Part shown: in pieces, positions 11,028 through 21,508 of the stretch
How positions within the stretch are numbered: the first letter of the stretch is position 1
How the letters are laid out: the number at the start of each line of letters is the position of its first letter
Source of the DNA: Prorocentrum cordatum
Taxonomy: Eukaryota; Sar; Dinophyceae; Prorocentrales; Prorocentraceae
Reading direction: 5' to 3'
DNA length: 64,000 nt
Assembly (NCBI GenBank): GCA_963575745.1
Contig: CAUYUJ010015761.1
Coordinates: 149,892 to 213,891, forward strand
Notes under the pieces: model-generated
What the model saw: only the letters and a program-made list of their open reading frames with translations
What the model was told of the DNA's origin: nothing
Databases searched by the model: none
Translations under genes and position numbers: made by a program

Positions 11028-11413
11028 TCTTCCTCCTCCTCCTCCTCCTCCTCCTCCTCCTTCTCCTCTTCCTCCTCCTCCTCCTCCTCCTCCTCCTCCT
11101 CCTCCTCCTCAGCAACAGCAGCAGCAGCGGTATCGGTATCATCAGCAACAGTCTCATCGTCTCCAATTGCATGGTCATCAACATCGATAACAAACACAAG
11201 AATCAGCATCATCATCCGCAGCAGCAGAAACATCATCACCACAATAAACATCATCACCTGCATCACCATCATAAACATCATGCTCATCATCAGCATCATC
11301 ACCAGCATCACCATCAGCATCAGCATCATCATCAGCGTCAGCATCATCGTCATATTCATGAGCATCATCATCATCAACATCATCACCGTCATCATCATCA
11401 TCGTCATAATCAG

Positions 11414-11459
<46 letters not shown>

Positions 11460-11490
11460 GCCATCATCATCCTCATCATGTGCATGCGTG
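11028..11490. repeat. (CTC)n followed by (CAT)n
   Basis: A CTC tract at 11028-11110 passes through CAG/CAA-type triplets into CAT triplets to about 11490. Poly-His, poly-Ile and poly-Met frames are shadows of the repeat. Confidence 0.95.
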
Positions 11491-11499
11491 AGTGGAACA

Positions 11500-11905
11500 T
11501 GTGCATGTGTGTCCGTGCGTGGTGGTATGCGGCACTGCTGTGTTATGCCGTGCTGGTATGCCGCGCTCCTGCGGTCTGCGTGAACGTAGGTTGCCTCTGT
11601 GGCTGTGCGTGCCTAAACGCGCGTGTATGTCTATGTGTGCGTGCGCGCGTGCGTGTCCCTGTGCGCGCGTGCCTATGTGCATGTGCCTGCGGGTGCGGCT
11701 GTGTGAATAGATGTGCTGCGTGGTCTGCCGTGCTCCTACGTGTTCTGCCGCGCTCCTGTAAGTCATGCCGTGCCCCTGTGTTTTCTGCCATGGTCCTGCT
11801 CTGCCGTCCTCCCGTGTGTTCTGCCGCGCTCCTGTGTTCTGCCGTGTTCCTGTGTGTTCTGCCGTGCGCCTGCTTGTTCTGCCGTGCTCCATTGTGTTTC
11901 GTATG
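11500..11905 (+). repeat. TG/CG-rich tract then ~20-bp minisatellite (left array)
   Basis: TGTGCGTG-type sequence runs to about 11700. About ten copies of a 18-21-bp unit resembling GTGTTCTGCCGTGCTCCT then run to 11905. The same unit forms a larger array at 13205-13610, on the other side of the coding exon at 12.2-12.95 kb. Confidence 0.85.
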
Positions 11906-12017
11906 ACGGTTGGTTGGTTGGTGGGGCCTTATAGGCGGGAAAAACAAACACCGACGGGGCCGCGGAAGGGCCCCCCCCCCCCCCCCCCGAGGAAGCCGCC
12001 TTGGGCCCCCTCCCAGA

Positions 12018-12160
12018 CAAGTGCAGCACAGACAGAAGGCGAAGCCTCTGAAATATACTACACAAGACAACCATCAAGTGCAGCACTGACAAGAGCACAT
12101 ACTACACAAGATCACACCTAGCGCAGCACTGAACAGAACAGATACTACACAAGATCCCGT
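12018..12160 (+). repeat. ~50-bp tandem repeat
   Basis: TACTACACAAGA and GTGCAGCACTGA alternate in three to four units, with a decayed further copy near 12185-12220. Just upstream (11970-11990) is a C homopolymer. Confidence 0.7.
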
Positions 12161-12237
12161 TCGACTCGCGTCACCAGAATCATGCAAGCACTGCGCAAAC
12201 GAACAGAACCTACACATGATCAGGGGAAGGAGGGACA

Positions 12238-12948
12238 TCACTCCGAGCACTCGCCAGGGCGCCTGGGCACGCTCTCCAGGCGCTTCGCCTGCGCCGCCCC
12301 CAGCAGCCGAAGGCCCTCGGCGATGTCGCCACGCTGGAGGGCAGCTCTCGCCAGCATGGCGGCGCCGAGCGCCTCGGCCTCCGCCTGAGCCCGCACTGCG
12401 CCCACGGTCGACGCCGCCACTCCCTGCGAGGCCTTCGCGCCGTGCGCCGCCAAGTCGGCCTCCACGGACCTCGCGCCCTCCTGGGACTCGACCTCGGGCT
12501 CCTCGACGAAAGGCAGGCCCTGCTCGCCGCGCACCTCGGCATCAGGACAACCTGCACCTCCGAGGTGGACGCCGGGGGCGCGGGCCTCGGCCAAGTCCAG
12601 GAGTGACTCAACTCCCGACTTCGGCCCCCTGGCCGCACACGCCACCGCCGCCACCGAGAAGCCGTCCAGGAACGAAACGAACACGCCCTCCGAGCACGAG
12701 AGGCCATCGCCCTCCGACGCGGAGGGCGCAGGAGGGGCCTGCGTGCCCCCGCTCAAGAGGGCCGCATCATTCCAAGCCAAATATTGCACAATCTGGGTGT
12801 CGAGGCGAGCGCTGTCCGAGCAGATCGTGCTGCACGCCGAGCCGTTGGGCGCGCCCACCTGCTGCACGCCCCCAAGCGGCGACCGCAAGGAACCCACGGA
12901 GGCGGGGGCATCGCTGGCGCTGCGATCCGCACGCTCGCCAGGCACCAC
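12238..12948 (-). CDS. Probable 3'-terminal coding exon, product unknown
   Basis: A minus-strand frame of about 236 codons ends in TGA at 12238. It has the strong GC-ending codon preference seen in the convincing gene at 27.65 kb, while competing frames are less regular. The C-terminal 60 residues look alpha-helical and Ala-rich (pattern A-x-x-x-A-x-A-E-A-L-G followed by L-x-R-G-D-I-A-E-G-L). No known domain is recognised. There is no credible ATG: the frame continues upstream into a (TCC)n tract at 12955-13090, which could be a polypyrimidine tract before a 3' splice site or simply repeat invasion. I call it an exon or gene fragment; a chance ORF is possible. Confidence 0.4.
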   Translation of the reverse strand: MVPGERADRSASDAPASVGSLRSPLGGVQQVGAPNGSACSTICSDSARLDTQIVQYLAWNDAALLSGGTQAPPAPSASEGDGLSCSEGVFVSFLDGFSVAAVACAARGPKSGVESLLDLAEARAPGVHLGGAGCPDAEVRGEQGLPFVEEPEVESQEGARSVEADLAAHGAKASQGVAASTVGAVRAQAEAEALGAAMLARAALQRGDIAEGLRLLGAAQAKRLESVPRRPGECSE

Positions 12949-12954
12949 CAGACC

Positions 12955-13090
12955 CCAGGAGGAGGAGGAGGAGGAGGAGGAGGAGGAGGAGGAGGAGGGA
13001 AGAGGAGGAGGAGGAGGAGGACGAGGAGGAGGAGGAGGACGAGGAGGAGGAGGAGGAGGAGGAAGAGGAGGAGAAGGAGGAGGAGCCCCC
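12955..13090. repeat. (GGA)n purine tract
   Basis: GGA triplets with a few interruptions abut the 5' side of the minus-strand exon at 12.24-12.95 kb. Confidence 0.95.
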
Positions 13091-13204
13091 CCAGACCCTG
13101 GGCAGGCGCGTCAGCAGCCTTCGGGGGCGGAGGCGGCCCAGGGGCCGCAGGGCCGACGCCGACACTACCCTCCAGCACGCCAGGGCCAGGAGCGCCATCG
13201 TCGT

Positions 13205-13610
13205 CGGTGCTCCTGTGTTCTGTCATGCTCCTGCGCGTTCTGCCGTGCTCCTGCTTGTTCTGCCGTGCTCGGCCGTGCTTGTCCTGCTCCTGTGTTCTGC
13301 CGTGCTCCTGTGTGTTCTGCCGTGTTCCTGTGTATTCTGCCGTGTTCCTGTGTGTTCTGTGTTCCGCCGTGCACCTGCGTGCTCTGCCGTGCTCCTGTGT
13401 GTTCTGCCGTGTTCCTATATATTCTGAATGTGTTCTGCCGTGCTCCTCGTGCGCCACTGTGTTCTGCCGTGCTCCTGTGTGTTATGCTGTGCTCCTGTTT
13501 GTTATGTCGTGCTCCCGTGTGTTCTTTGGGTTCTGCAAAGCTCTTGTGTGCTCTGCCGTGCTCTCGCGCGTTCTGCCGTGCTTCTGCGCGTTGGGCTGTC
13601 ATGATCCTGC
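13205..13610 (+). repeat. ~20-bp minisatellite (right array)
   Basis: About 19 copies of a unit resembling GTGTTCTGCCGTGCTCCT, the same family as 11715-11905. In translation it gives Cys-rich strings (C-V-F-C-R-A-P) in one frame, which are repeat shadows. Confidence 0.9.
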
Positions 13611-13614
13611 CCAT

Positions 13615-14545
13615 GGTCTGAAGATGTCTCAGGCGAAAAGCTAAGTTTTAACACGCATGGTGTTAACTCATGCCTTTTCAACATCTCATACGTTCGAGAA
13701 TGTCTCAGGCGATAGCCCCATTGCCACCATAGATGTGTTACATTCGCGACTTGCACGTTCTGGTGATGTCTCCAGCGAAACGCTTGTTTTTTGTAAAAGA
13801 CTGTGTTGCGAACAACTCGTGTTTGTGAGGATGTCTCTAGCGAGATGCTAAGTGTTGAAGAATTTCGAGGGCGCTCGACCGTTGCGATGCCATCAAAAAC
13901 GATGCCAATTCGATGTCACGCACATCTTTTTGTTTGAAGTTGTCCCTAGCGAAATCATCATTTTTAGAACCCTGGCTTGGGCCGTCTGGAATCCTTTTCA
14001 GGAGCGATTCCAAGACGAGCAGTTTTCAAACCGATGCTGTTTTATGTTTTCATGTGTTGAGGATGTCCCTAGCGAAATCGTCATTTTCGGCAGTCATCAG
14101 GGCGGTCTTGGAGCCATGTTGAGGTTGTTTGGGGCTCTAATTTCTTCATGTTGAAGCACTTCAAGAACAATGTCAAGACGATGTTGAACACATCTATTTT
14201 TTGAGGATGTCCCCAACGAAATGCAAATAGTGAGCCGTGCTCGTTTTGCTGGTCCGCCGTGCTGCCGCTCATTTTCTCAGGGCATCCCTAACGAAAACGT
14301 AGTTTTCAACATGAGAGGTAGTAATCCACCTCCGCCGACACTTCATTTAGGCTAGGATGTCTCAGGCGAAACGCTGATTTTTACAGATCAACGAATTTCG
14401 CGGATCTCAGTTGTTCGAGGATGTCTCGAGCGAAACGCTTGTTTTTGTTAAACGCGATGTCGCGAATATCTCTGTTCTGCGAGGATGCCTCAGGCGAAAT
14501 CGCTATGTTGAGGAACCTTTCTTGACATGAACGGGAAGCGCGTGA
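13615..14545 (+). repeat. Array of the GATGTCTC core, block 1 (11 copies)
   Basis: Variants of GATGTCTCAGGCGAAACGCT begin at 13623, 13699, 13765, 13830, 13939, 14062, 14206, 14282, 14356, 14420 and 14484. Spacings are 76, 66, 65, 109, 123, 144, 76, 74, 64 and 64 bp. Two core subtypes alternate: TCTCAGGCGAAACGCT and TCCCTAGCGAAATCGTCAT. Sequence between cores is largely unique, but adjacent 64-bp units at the right end share GATGTCGCGAA-like segments. Confidence 0.9.
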
Positions 14546-14599
14546 AATCGAAGAGCGTGGCAAGAACGTGCACCAACATCAAGGTCGCGTGCCGCGTAG

Positions 14600-14800
14600 G
14601 CACTTTTCCTGAACGTCCAAAACGGGTGCCACATGGAGTTCACTACCCGCGCAAATTCAGACGTGCCGCTTACCCGAACGTTCAAAAACGGGTACCAAAT
14701 GGAGTTCACTACCCGCGCAAATTCAGACGTGCCGCTGACCCGAACGTTCAAAAGGTACAAACTGGAGTTCAGTACCCGCGCGAGATCAGACGTGGCGAGG
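14600..14800 (+). repeat. ~66-bp tandem repeat
   Basis: The unit with GGAGTTCACTACCCGCGCAA, ATTCAGACGTGCC and CCCGAACGTTCAAAA occurs at 14635 and 14701 almost identically, with a third diverged copy at 14764. The core is related to the repeats at 0.37-1.34 kb. Confidence 0.85.
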
Positions 14801-14925
14801 AGGAGGAAGGACAGGAGGTGCGGTGAAAATGACGAGGAAAAGGAGCAGGAGGACGAAGATGATGAGCAGGAGGAGGAGGGAGAAGAGCAGGAGGAGGAAG
14901 GGGAGGAGAAGAGCGTGATATCGAA
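14801..14925. repeat. GGA-rich purine tract
   Basis: Interrupted GGA/GAC triplets follow block 1 of the core array. A longer tract (16985-17455) follows block 2 at the equivalent place. Confidence 0.8.
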
Positions 14926-15009
14926 GAGCTTGGGAAGAACGTGCACCAGCATCATGGTCGCACATCCCGTAGGCGCTGTTCCTGAACATCCACAGGGGGT
15001 ACCGCATGA

Positions 15010-15139
15010 AACCCGGGTACAAGACGACGACAATGGCGACCACGACGGCGACTGACGACAGGCGACGCCGACAACGACGACGGCGGCGACGACTACGACG
15101 CGATTGCATCAAAGCTTCATGCATGACACCTTCGCAAAG

Positions 15140-15172
<33 letters not shown>

Positions 15173-15749
15173 TGACTGACGACGACCAACGACGACGACG
15201 ACGACGACGACGACGGCGGCGACGACGACAACGAAGCGAATGCATCAACAGTTTCATGCATGAAACTCTCGCGAACGACGACGACGACGACGGACGAGCG
15301 ACGACGACGGCGACGACGACAGTGACGACGACAACTGACGACGACCGACGACGCCGACGACGACGCGATCGCATCTAAAGTTTCATGCATGAGGCTCTCG
15401 CGAACGCCGACGACGACGAACGAAGACGACGACGATGGCGACCACGACGACGACTAACGACGACGGGCGACGACGACAACGACGGCGGCAACGACAACAA
15501 CGACGCGATTGCATTCAAAGTTTCATGCGTGAAACTCTCGCGAACGACGACGACGGCGACGGCGACGACGACGACTGACGACGACCAACGACGACGACGA
15601 CGACGCCGACGACGACAACGACGCGATTGCATCAAAAGTTTCATGCATGAAGCGTTCGCAAACGACGGCGACGGACGAGCGACAACGACAACGACGACGG
15701 CGACGACGACGACTGACGACGACCGACGACAACAACAACAACAACAACA

Positions 15750-15780
<31 letters not shown>

Positions 15781-16035
15781 CGCGATTACATCAACAGTTT
15801 CATACATCAAAATCTCGCGAACGACGACGACGACAGACGAGCGACGACGATAACGCCGACGACGACACGATTGCATCAAAAGTTTCATGCAGGCAACTTT
15901 CGCGAACGACGACGACGACGAGCGAATACGACGACGATGGCGAACACGACGACGACGGGCGACGACGACAACGGCAATGGCGACGACAACGACGACGCGA
16001 TTGCATCAGAAGTTTCATGCATGAAACTTTCGCAA
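15010..16035 (+). repeat. GAC-rich minisatellite with a palindromic core
   Basis: About eight units of 90-160 bp each contain GCGATTGCATCAAAAG, then TTTCATGCATGAAA, then CTCGCGAACGACGACG and a variable run of GAC triplets. Cores lie near 15114, 15253, 15381, 15520, 15639, 15797, 15886 and 16013. The best copies contain the 18-bp perfect palindrome AGTTTCATGCATGAAACT. Open frames (poly-Thr/Asp/Arg) are triplet shadows. Confidence 0.9.
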
Positions 16036-16094
16036 CCGCAAGAAGAAAGAGGATGAGGAAAAACCTGATGGTATCAAGGACCCGTCCGAAGGCA

Positions 16095-16935
16095 AGTTTG
16101 GGAGGATGTCTCGAGTGAAACGCTCTGGTTTTAACAGAACTGTTGAAAATCATGGTTTTACAGTACTTTCGCCGTCATCGGTCATCTTGGAAGTCATCCG
16201 ATGTCTCTTGTTTGAGAATGTCCCTAGCGGAATCGTCATGTTAGAAGCCTGGCTTCAGCCGTATGGAAGCCTTTTTCAAGAGCGACCCCCAGACGATATT
16301 AGAACAGCTAATTTCAAAACGATGCTGTTCTAGTATTTGCATGGCTTGAGGATGTCCCTAGCGAAATCGTCATTGTCGGCAATCACCAGGGCGCTCTTGG
16401 AGCCGTCTTAGGGGTCCTTTCTGGACTCTCATTTCTTCCTCTTGAAGGACTTCAGGAACGATGCCAAGACGGTGTTGAGAACAAGTTATCTGTAATGAGG
16501 ATGTCCCAAGCGAAGTGCAAATATTATGCCGTGCTCTTTTTTCTGGTCCGCCGTGCTGATGGGCATTGCCTGAGGTTGCCCCTAGCGAAAACGAAATGTT
16601 CAACATAAGAGGTAGTGATACACCTCAGTCGGACTCTCGTTTTGGCTAGGATGTATCTGGCGAAACGCAAATTTGCACTGATCGGCTAAGTTCGCGGATC
16701 TTTGTGTTTCGAGGATGTCTCGAGCGAAACGCTCGTTTCTGTTAAATGCGATGTCGCGAAGGTCTCATTTGTGTGAGGATGTCCCAAGCGAAATCGCTAT
16801 GTGGGGAACCTTTTCCTGACATGAATGGGAAGCGCATGAAAGGGAAGAGTTGCGCAAGAACTTGCAGCATCATCGCGATCAAATGTACAACAGGCGAGCT
16901 CTCTGAACGCTCACAAGGGATACGTATGGACACGC
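16095..16935 (+). repeat. Array of the GATGTCTC core, block 2 (8 copies), paralogue of block 1
   Basis: Cores begin at 16105, 16217, 16351, 16500, 16574, 16650, 16714 and 16778. From 16217 onward, core order, spacing and much of the intervening sequence match 13939-14640, including CTGGTCCGCCGTGCTG, AACAT(A/G)AGAGGTAGT and the ending CCTGACATGAATGGGAAGCG. This is a duplicated segment about 2.3 kb apart. Confidence 0.9.
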
Positions 16936-16984
16936 GTCCCCCGAACGTTCACACGCATATTCCTGGATATCCCCCCCACTCCTC

Positions 16985-17455
16985 CGCATGAGGAGGAAAA
17001 CGGCGAAGACGACGACCAGGGAAGAAGTGAGAGGAGAAGGAGGAGGAAGAGGAGGAGGAGGAGGAGGAGGAGGAGGAAGGAGGAGGAGGAGGAGGAGGGG
17101 GGGGAGGAGGAGAGGAGGAGGAGGAGGAGAAGGAACAGCAGCAGCAACAGCAGAAAAAGAGGGTGAGGAGGGGAGGGGGAGGAGGACGAGGAAGAGGAGG
17201 AACACGAGAAGGAGGAGGAGAAAAGGAGGACGACGAAAAGGAGGAAGGGGAAGGAGGAGGAACGGGATGAGGAGGAGGAAAAAGACGAGGAGGAGGAAGA
17301 AAATGAGGAGGAGGAAAGCGGGGAGGAGGATGAACAGGAGGAGGAAGAGGACGAGGAGGAGGAGGAAGAACAGAAGGAGGAGGAAGAAGAGGAGGAGAAG
17401 AATGAGGAGAAGGAGGAGAAGGAGGGGAGGAAGAGGAGGAGGAGGAGGAGGAACC
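16985..17455. repeat. GGA-rich purine tract
   Basis: Some 470 bp of GGA/GAA/GAC triplets with CAGCAG interruptions. Poly-Arg, poly-Glu and poly-Leu frames are shadows. Confidence 0.95.
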
Positions 17456-17489
17456 CAGATGGTTTCGAGGGCCCGTTCGAAGGATTTGC

Positions 17490-17910
17490 TTAGGGGATGT
17501 CTCGAGCGAAACGTTGATTCTTTAACGAAAATATTAAAAACCATGGTTGTTCGATCGGCTCGCGTCTTGGGCTATCTTAGAGGTCATCCGGGATCGTTCC
17601 AAAAAAGATGCCTCACAATGCCTTGGCGCATCCCATGTTTTAGAAGATGTCTTAGGCGAAACGCCCATTTCTGGAGGCCCGCGAAATAGACCAACGACTT
17701 CAGCATCCTCATGTTCCGAGGATGTCTCCGGCGAAACGCCCATGTTTAGCGCAATACGGCCCCCCACTGCACGATTTGGCGAGGATGTCTCAGGCGAAAC
17801 GCTCGTTTTTTTTCTAACCCCCTGGACCCCCCCGCTTGATAAATAATTTCTCCTCCGGGCCGATAAGAAACATCCATCGCGCGATTCTTCGAGTCTAAGC
17901 GCGCTTTTGT
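17490..17910 (+). repeat. GATGTCTC core, block 3 (4 copies), and a ~85-bp dispersed unit
   Basis: Cores begin at 17496, 17646, 17721 and 17784. At about 17826-17910 a unit with TTGATAAATAATTTCTCC, GGCCGATAAGAAAC and GACTCTTCGAGTC-like sequence follows; related copies lie at 20.32-20.53 kb. Confidence 0.85.
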
Positions 17911-18320
17911 ATATGTAAACAAAAAACTACCGCAACCCCAAATCAAGAGGTCTCGCGAACTCCCACAACTCCTACCGAAGGGAGGCCTGCGCACGCATGC
18001 GCACTCAGACACATCGCGCGAGGCGCCCATCCTCTGATGGATACGCCGCCTGACCGTCAACGACCCTCTGGTCGCACGGCTGGTGGCGGCGGACTGTCGG
18101 CACTTAACAAAACGCAGTGGTCCCGACCAGCCAAGAAAAATCACGCACAGCAGGGCAGCTGCATACGCGAAAGGCAGACTGGCACGCGAAACGAATCAAG
18201 GGGCCTCACCGAGGGAATATACGCACCATCCGTCACAAATTCACTTCTTCTTTCCCTTATGCCTCGACCTTTGAGGCGACGGGCATGATCGCCGTCGGTC
18301 TGGATGCCCGCAAGCTTTTG
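17911..18320. other. No recognised gene
   Basis: Mixed sequence between the repeat block and the coding remnant. No domain, RNA gene or tandem repeat was seen. Confidence 0.4.
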
Positions 18321-18323
18321 CCA

Positions 18324-20153
18324 CTACGAAGCCAGGCAGAAGGTGCGGGTGGACTCGATCACCTCACGGTGGCGGTCGGCTGTTACGATCCGGCGACCCC
18401 TGCCCTCCTTCTCGCTGCCCTGGCACACTACCACGGAGCAACGTGACGCCTGGAACGAGTGTTCCCACCAGTAATGACCACCGCCTTCGAGGCAATCAGG
18501 ACCTGCTGCTGGTCGCTCTCGGTCTTGTACTCCTTCAGTGCAGCTCCGTGCCTTCTGAATGTCAACTGCAAGTGGAGCCGCACTGAGCGGGGCGTTGGCG
18601 CGCATGCCCTGCGGGTGCCCCTTGTGCACTTCGTTGGCCTCCACGGCCGCCGCCTTGGCGGTCACGCCCTCGGAGCCGTAGAACACCACCGCGCGGCCCA
18701 TGCTCAGCGTCATCTTGGCCTTGCTCTCGAGCTCCAGGACCACGCGTCGCGGCGGGTGGCGCGGGGGCTGTCCTCGCGTTGGACAAAGAGTTTGGCCATC
18801 TACTTCAGCAGCGCGCTCTCTGCGCTGGGAACCGGGAGGAGCACGTCGGCGGCGAGCCAAGAGGCCCACCAGATGGCCTCCTGCTTCTGTTTAATATTGC
18901 GGACCGCGTCAGCAGAGAAGGCAAAGAACTGGCGTTCCGTCTTAGGCGCGAGGGAGTCGCGAGCTGCGGAGGCCACTACCAGCTCCAGGAAGTCGTAGTA
19001 GTCGGCAGGGGAGGTCGGCGCAAGATCCTGATCCAAAGAGGCGATGGCGTGGTGCACTCGGTCCTGGCCACGTAGGGCGTCGCAGATGGCGGCGGTCACG
19101 GAGACGCCACTGCCTGGGGCCACCGCCTCAGCAGTTGACCAGCGCTGCCAAGCCTGTAGGTAGTTCAGTGCAAAAGCCTGGGAGCCCGTGCTGCGCACGG
19201 TGGCGATGGAGCCGATCCGTGTCACACCCTGGCCATCGGGCTTCCACCAGGTAGCGCCACGTCCTGCTGCTGGTCCAAGGGTGGTGGGAGCTCCCACGCT
19301 GCACTGGGAGAGAATGTCATGCGGGCGTCTTTCTTGCTCCGTGAGCTAGCGTGTGTCACTTTAGGCAGTGACGGTGCCACACTGCCATCGCCATCGCCAT
19401 CCAGGGCCAATAGAACTGCACATCGAGAGGGGGTGCAGCCCACAGCTCGGTACACATTGTCGAAGTCGTGATGGGCCGCGCGTGGAGCTTGTCGGCGCGG
19501 GCGTAGCCACAGAGGACGTAGATGTCAACTTGCGGCGCGCATTGCACCCGAATGCCCACTGGTTCGCCCAACTGCCATCTGCGAGTAACTGTGATCTCGC
19601 CCCGCGAAACAATCCGCATGGATACCGCAATGGCTACACCATCCTTCAGGTGGCGAGCCGAGCGTGGCGAAGGCGTGATAATGTAGTCGGGGCTCTCCCA
19701 CTGGCGCCCAATGGGGAGCACGGTGCCCTTCGGAGCGGGGACGTCGACTCAAGCAGCCGTCACATGTCGGAGAACCACGTCCAGGCGACCAGACCACATC
19801 TTGCCATATCTTCGTCTCGGGATACCGTGGATCGGCGGGAGAACTGGGGGTGGGAGCACCGCGCCGTTGTGCGCCGCCAGTCGGCATAGCTTAGCCACTG
19901 CACCCTGGTCTTCTTACAGGACTCCCCTGAGCAACACCCGCCCTCTGGCGAGTCTGGCTCGGCAGGCGCGGTGATAGCTCCTTGTGCTGTGCACTGGGAC
20001 TGGCTCGCTCCTGTCCTCGGCGTCGGTCGGTGACATGGAGCTCCACGGTGATCGTGCCGTCACCGAACGCTCGGCCCACCAGCGTGGGTCACTTCGGCCA
20101 GCGATGGCGCAAGGAACAAGGAGAAACAATACGTGTCCCGCCATCAACTGCAT
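18324..20153 (-). pseudogene. Frame-broken coding remnant, possibly a LINE endonuclease region
   Basis: Several minus-strand frames take over from one another. At 19356-19721 one includes G-V-A-I-A-V near an R-I-V-S-R-G segment and V-D-I-Y-V-L-C-G-Y-A-R. At 18800-19297 another carries W-W-K-P-D-G-Q-G-V-T-R-I-G. At 18560-18790 a third has strongly GC3-biased codons (R-V-V-L-E-L-E-S-K-A-K-M-T-L), and it appears to shift frame near 18590 into a segment ending H-V-A-P-W before a stop. The first two resemble the order of strands in APE-type endonucleases of non-LTR retrotransposons (an I-x-V-x-N-x-Y-G-like strand and a W-x-P-x-G-x-x-x-R-I-D-like loop), but key residues (D of R-I-D) are not intact. 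I see no reverse transcriptase after it. A decayed LINE 5' part is the best guess; an unrelated decayed gene remains possible. Confidence 0.35.
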
Positions 20154-20219
20154 GCATGCTGTGCGGGGGCTTGCGACCCCGCCGACACACGAGAAACGCC
20201 AGGAATCGCTCGAACCAGG

Positions 20220-20645
20220 GCCTTCTAAGCGCGCTTCACGTCATCCGCCACGTCCCGGCCACCACGTCCCGGTGGAGGCCGAATCACACCACCACTCCCG
20301 CCCTGGACCTCCCCACTTGGTAAATACTTCCCCTCCAGGCCGATAAGCAACGTCCATCGAACGACTCTTCGAGACTAAGAGCGCTTCCCGTCATCCGCCA
20401 GGTTCAAAGGTACCACGAAACCTTTCCCCCCTCAAACTCCCCCCAATTGATAATCCCTCTGGGTCTAAACAAACGTCCAACGCGCGACTCTTCGAGTCTG
20501 AGCGCGCTTCCCGTCATCCGCGAAGCCTCAATCCCGTGCAGCCAGACATCCACTAGTAAGAAGATATTAGATATGATGCAGATTCAGCCACAACGTCCAG
20601 CTCGCTTCTCGTACCTCGAAAACGCTTCCCGTCATCCGCCGACCC
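20220..20645 (+). repeat. ~110-bp dispersed/tandem unit
   Basis: Units with CCGATAA, CGACTCTTCGAGNCT, AAGCGCGCTTCCCGTCATCC recur at about 20225, 20315-20400, 20445-20525 and 20590-20640, and once more at 17826-17910. The shared tail CGCTTCCCGTCATCCGCC is the best conserved part. Confidence 0.8.
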
Positions 20646-20769
20646 CTTGGGGTTCATCGGCGTGTGAGATGCTTCCCCCTCCCCAAACTCCTTCCCCGGG
20701 AGCCGGATCCGGTCGATTTGGAGAGGGGGGGAGTCTATCTGGGCCGGCCGGGGGGGGTTCTTTGCTCCA

Positions 20770-21330
20770 GAAATGCTGCTGGGAGGGCATCGAGGGCCTC
20801 AAAACGGGCCACGAGGGCCCCAAGAGATCTCCCAGACGGTCCAAGAGGGGCCCGAGTCGCCGAAACATCGTCCCAAGACGCCCAAGATGGCCTCCAGACG
20901 GCCGAAGATGCCTCCAAGACGCCCCAAGAGGCTGCGAAGAGGCCTCCCAAGAGGGCCCCAAGAGGCCAAAATCGGTGACTTTCATTGGTTGTTTGAAAAT
21001 TTGTTGCTTTCTCGCCTTTTCTGGCTTCCGACGCTCGAAGACGGCCCAAGAGGCCTCCACGATCGCCACCAGACGGCCCAAGAGGCCCTAAAGAAGGCCC
21101 CAAGACGCCCCAAGAGGGCCCCAACACGGCCCAAAAGGGCCGCAAGACAGTCCAAGAGGGCTCCAAGAGATGGCCAAGAGGACCCCAAGAGACACCCAAG
21201 AGACCCAAAAGAGGCCCCAAGGGGCCCCCAAACAGCCCCCCAGAGGCCTCCAAACTGCCTCGGGCAGGCCCCCGAAAGGCTTCTCACGAGATCCCAACGA
21301 ACATCCAAGAGGCCTCTAAACCACAACCCA
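20770..21330 (+). repeat. CCAAGAGGCC short-period family
   Basis: Dense copies of a 10-12-bp unit of the type GGCCCCAAGAGG. The same composition recurs at 23380-23530, 31220-31480, 33880-34130 and 42900-43410 (plus orientation) and at 24000-24660 (minus orientation). Frames encode Lys-Arg-Pro or Gly-Trp-Leu strings. Confidence 0.85.
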
Positions 21331-21446
21331 GGCATGGTGGCGGGATGGACCGAAGGCCACTAGACATGAATAGAAGCATGAGTCACGCAGCACCCAGAAG
21401 CTGCAAGAGCGACTCTCCCCAAGGAGTCGTCGGCGCGGCGTAAGCC

Positions 21447-21450
21447 AAAG

Positions 21451-21508
<58 letters not shown>

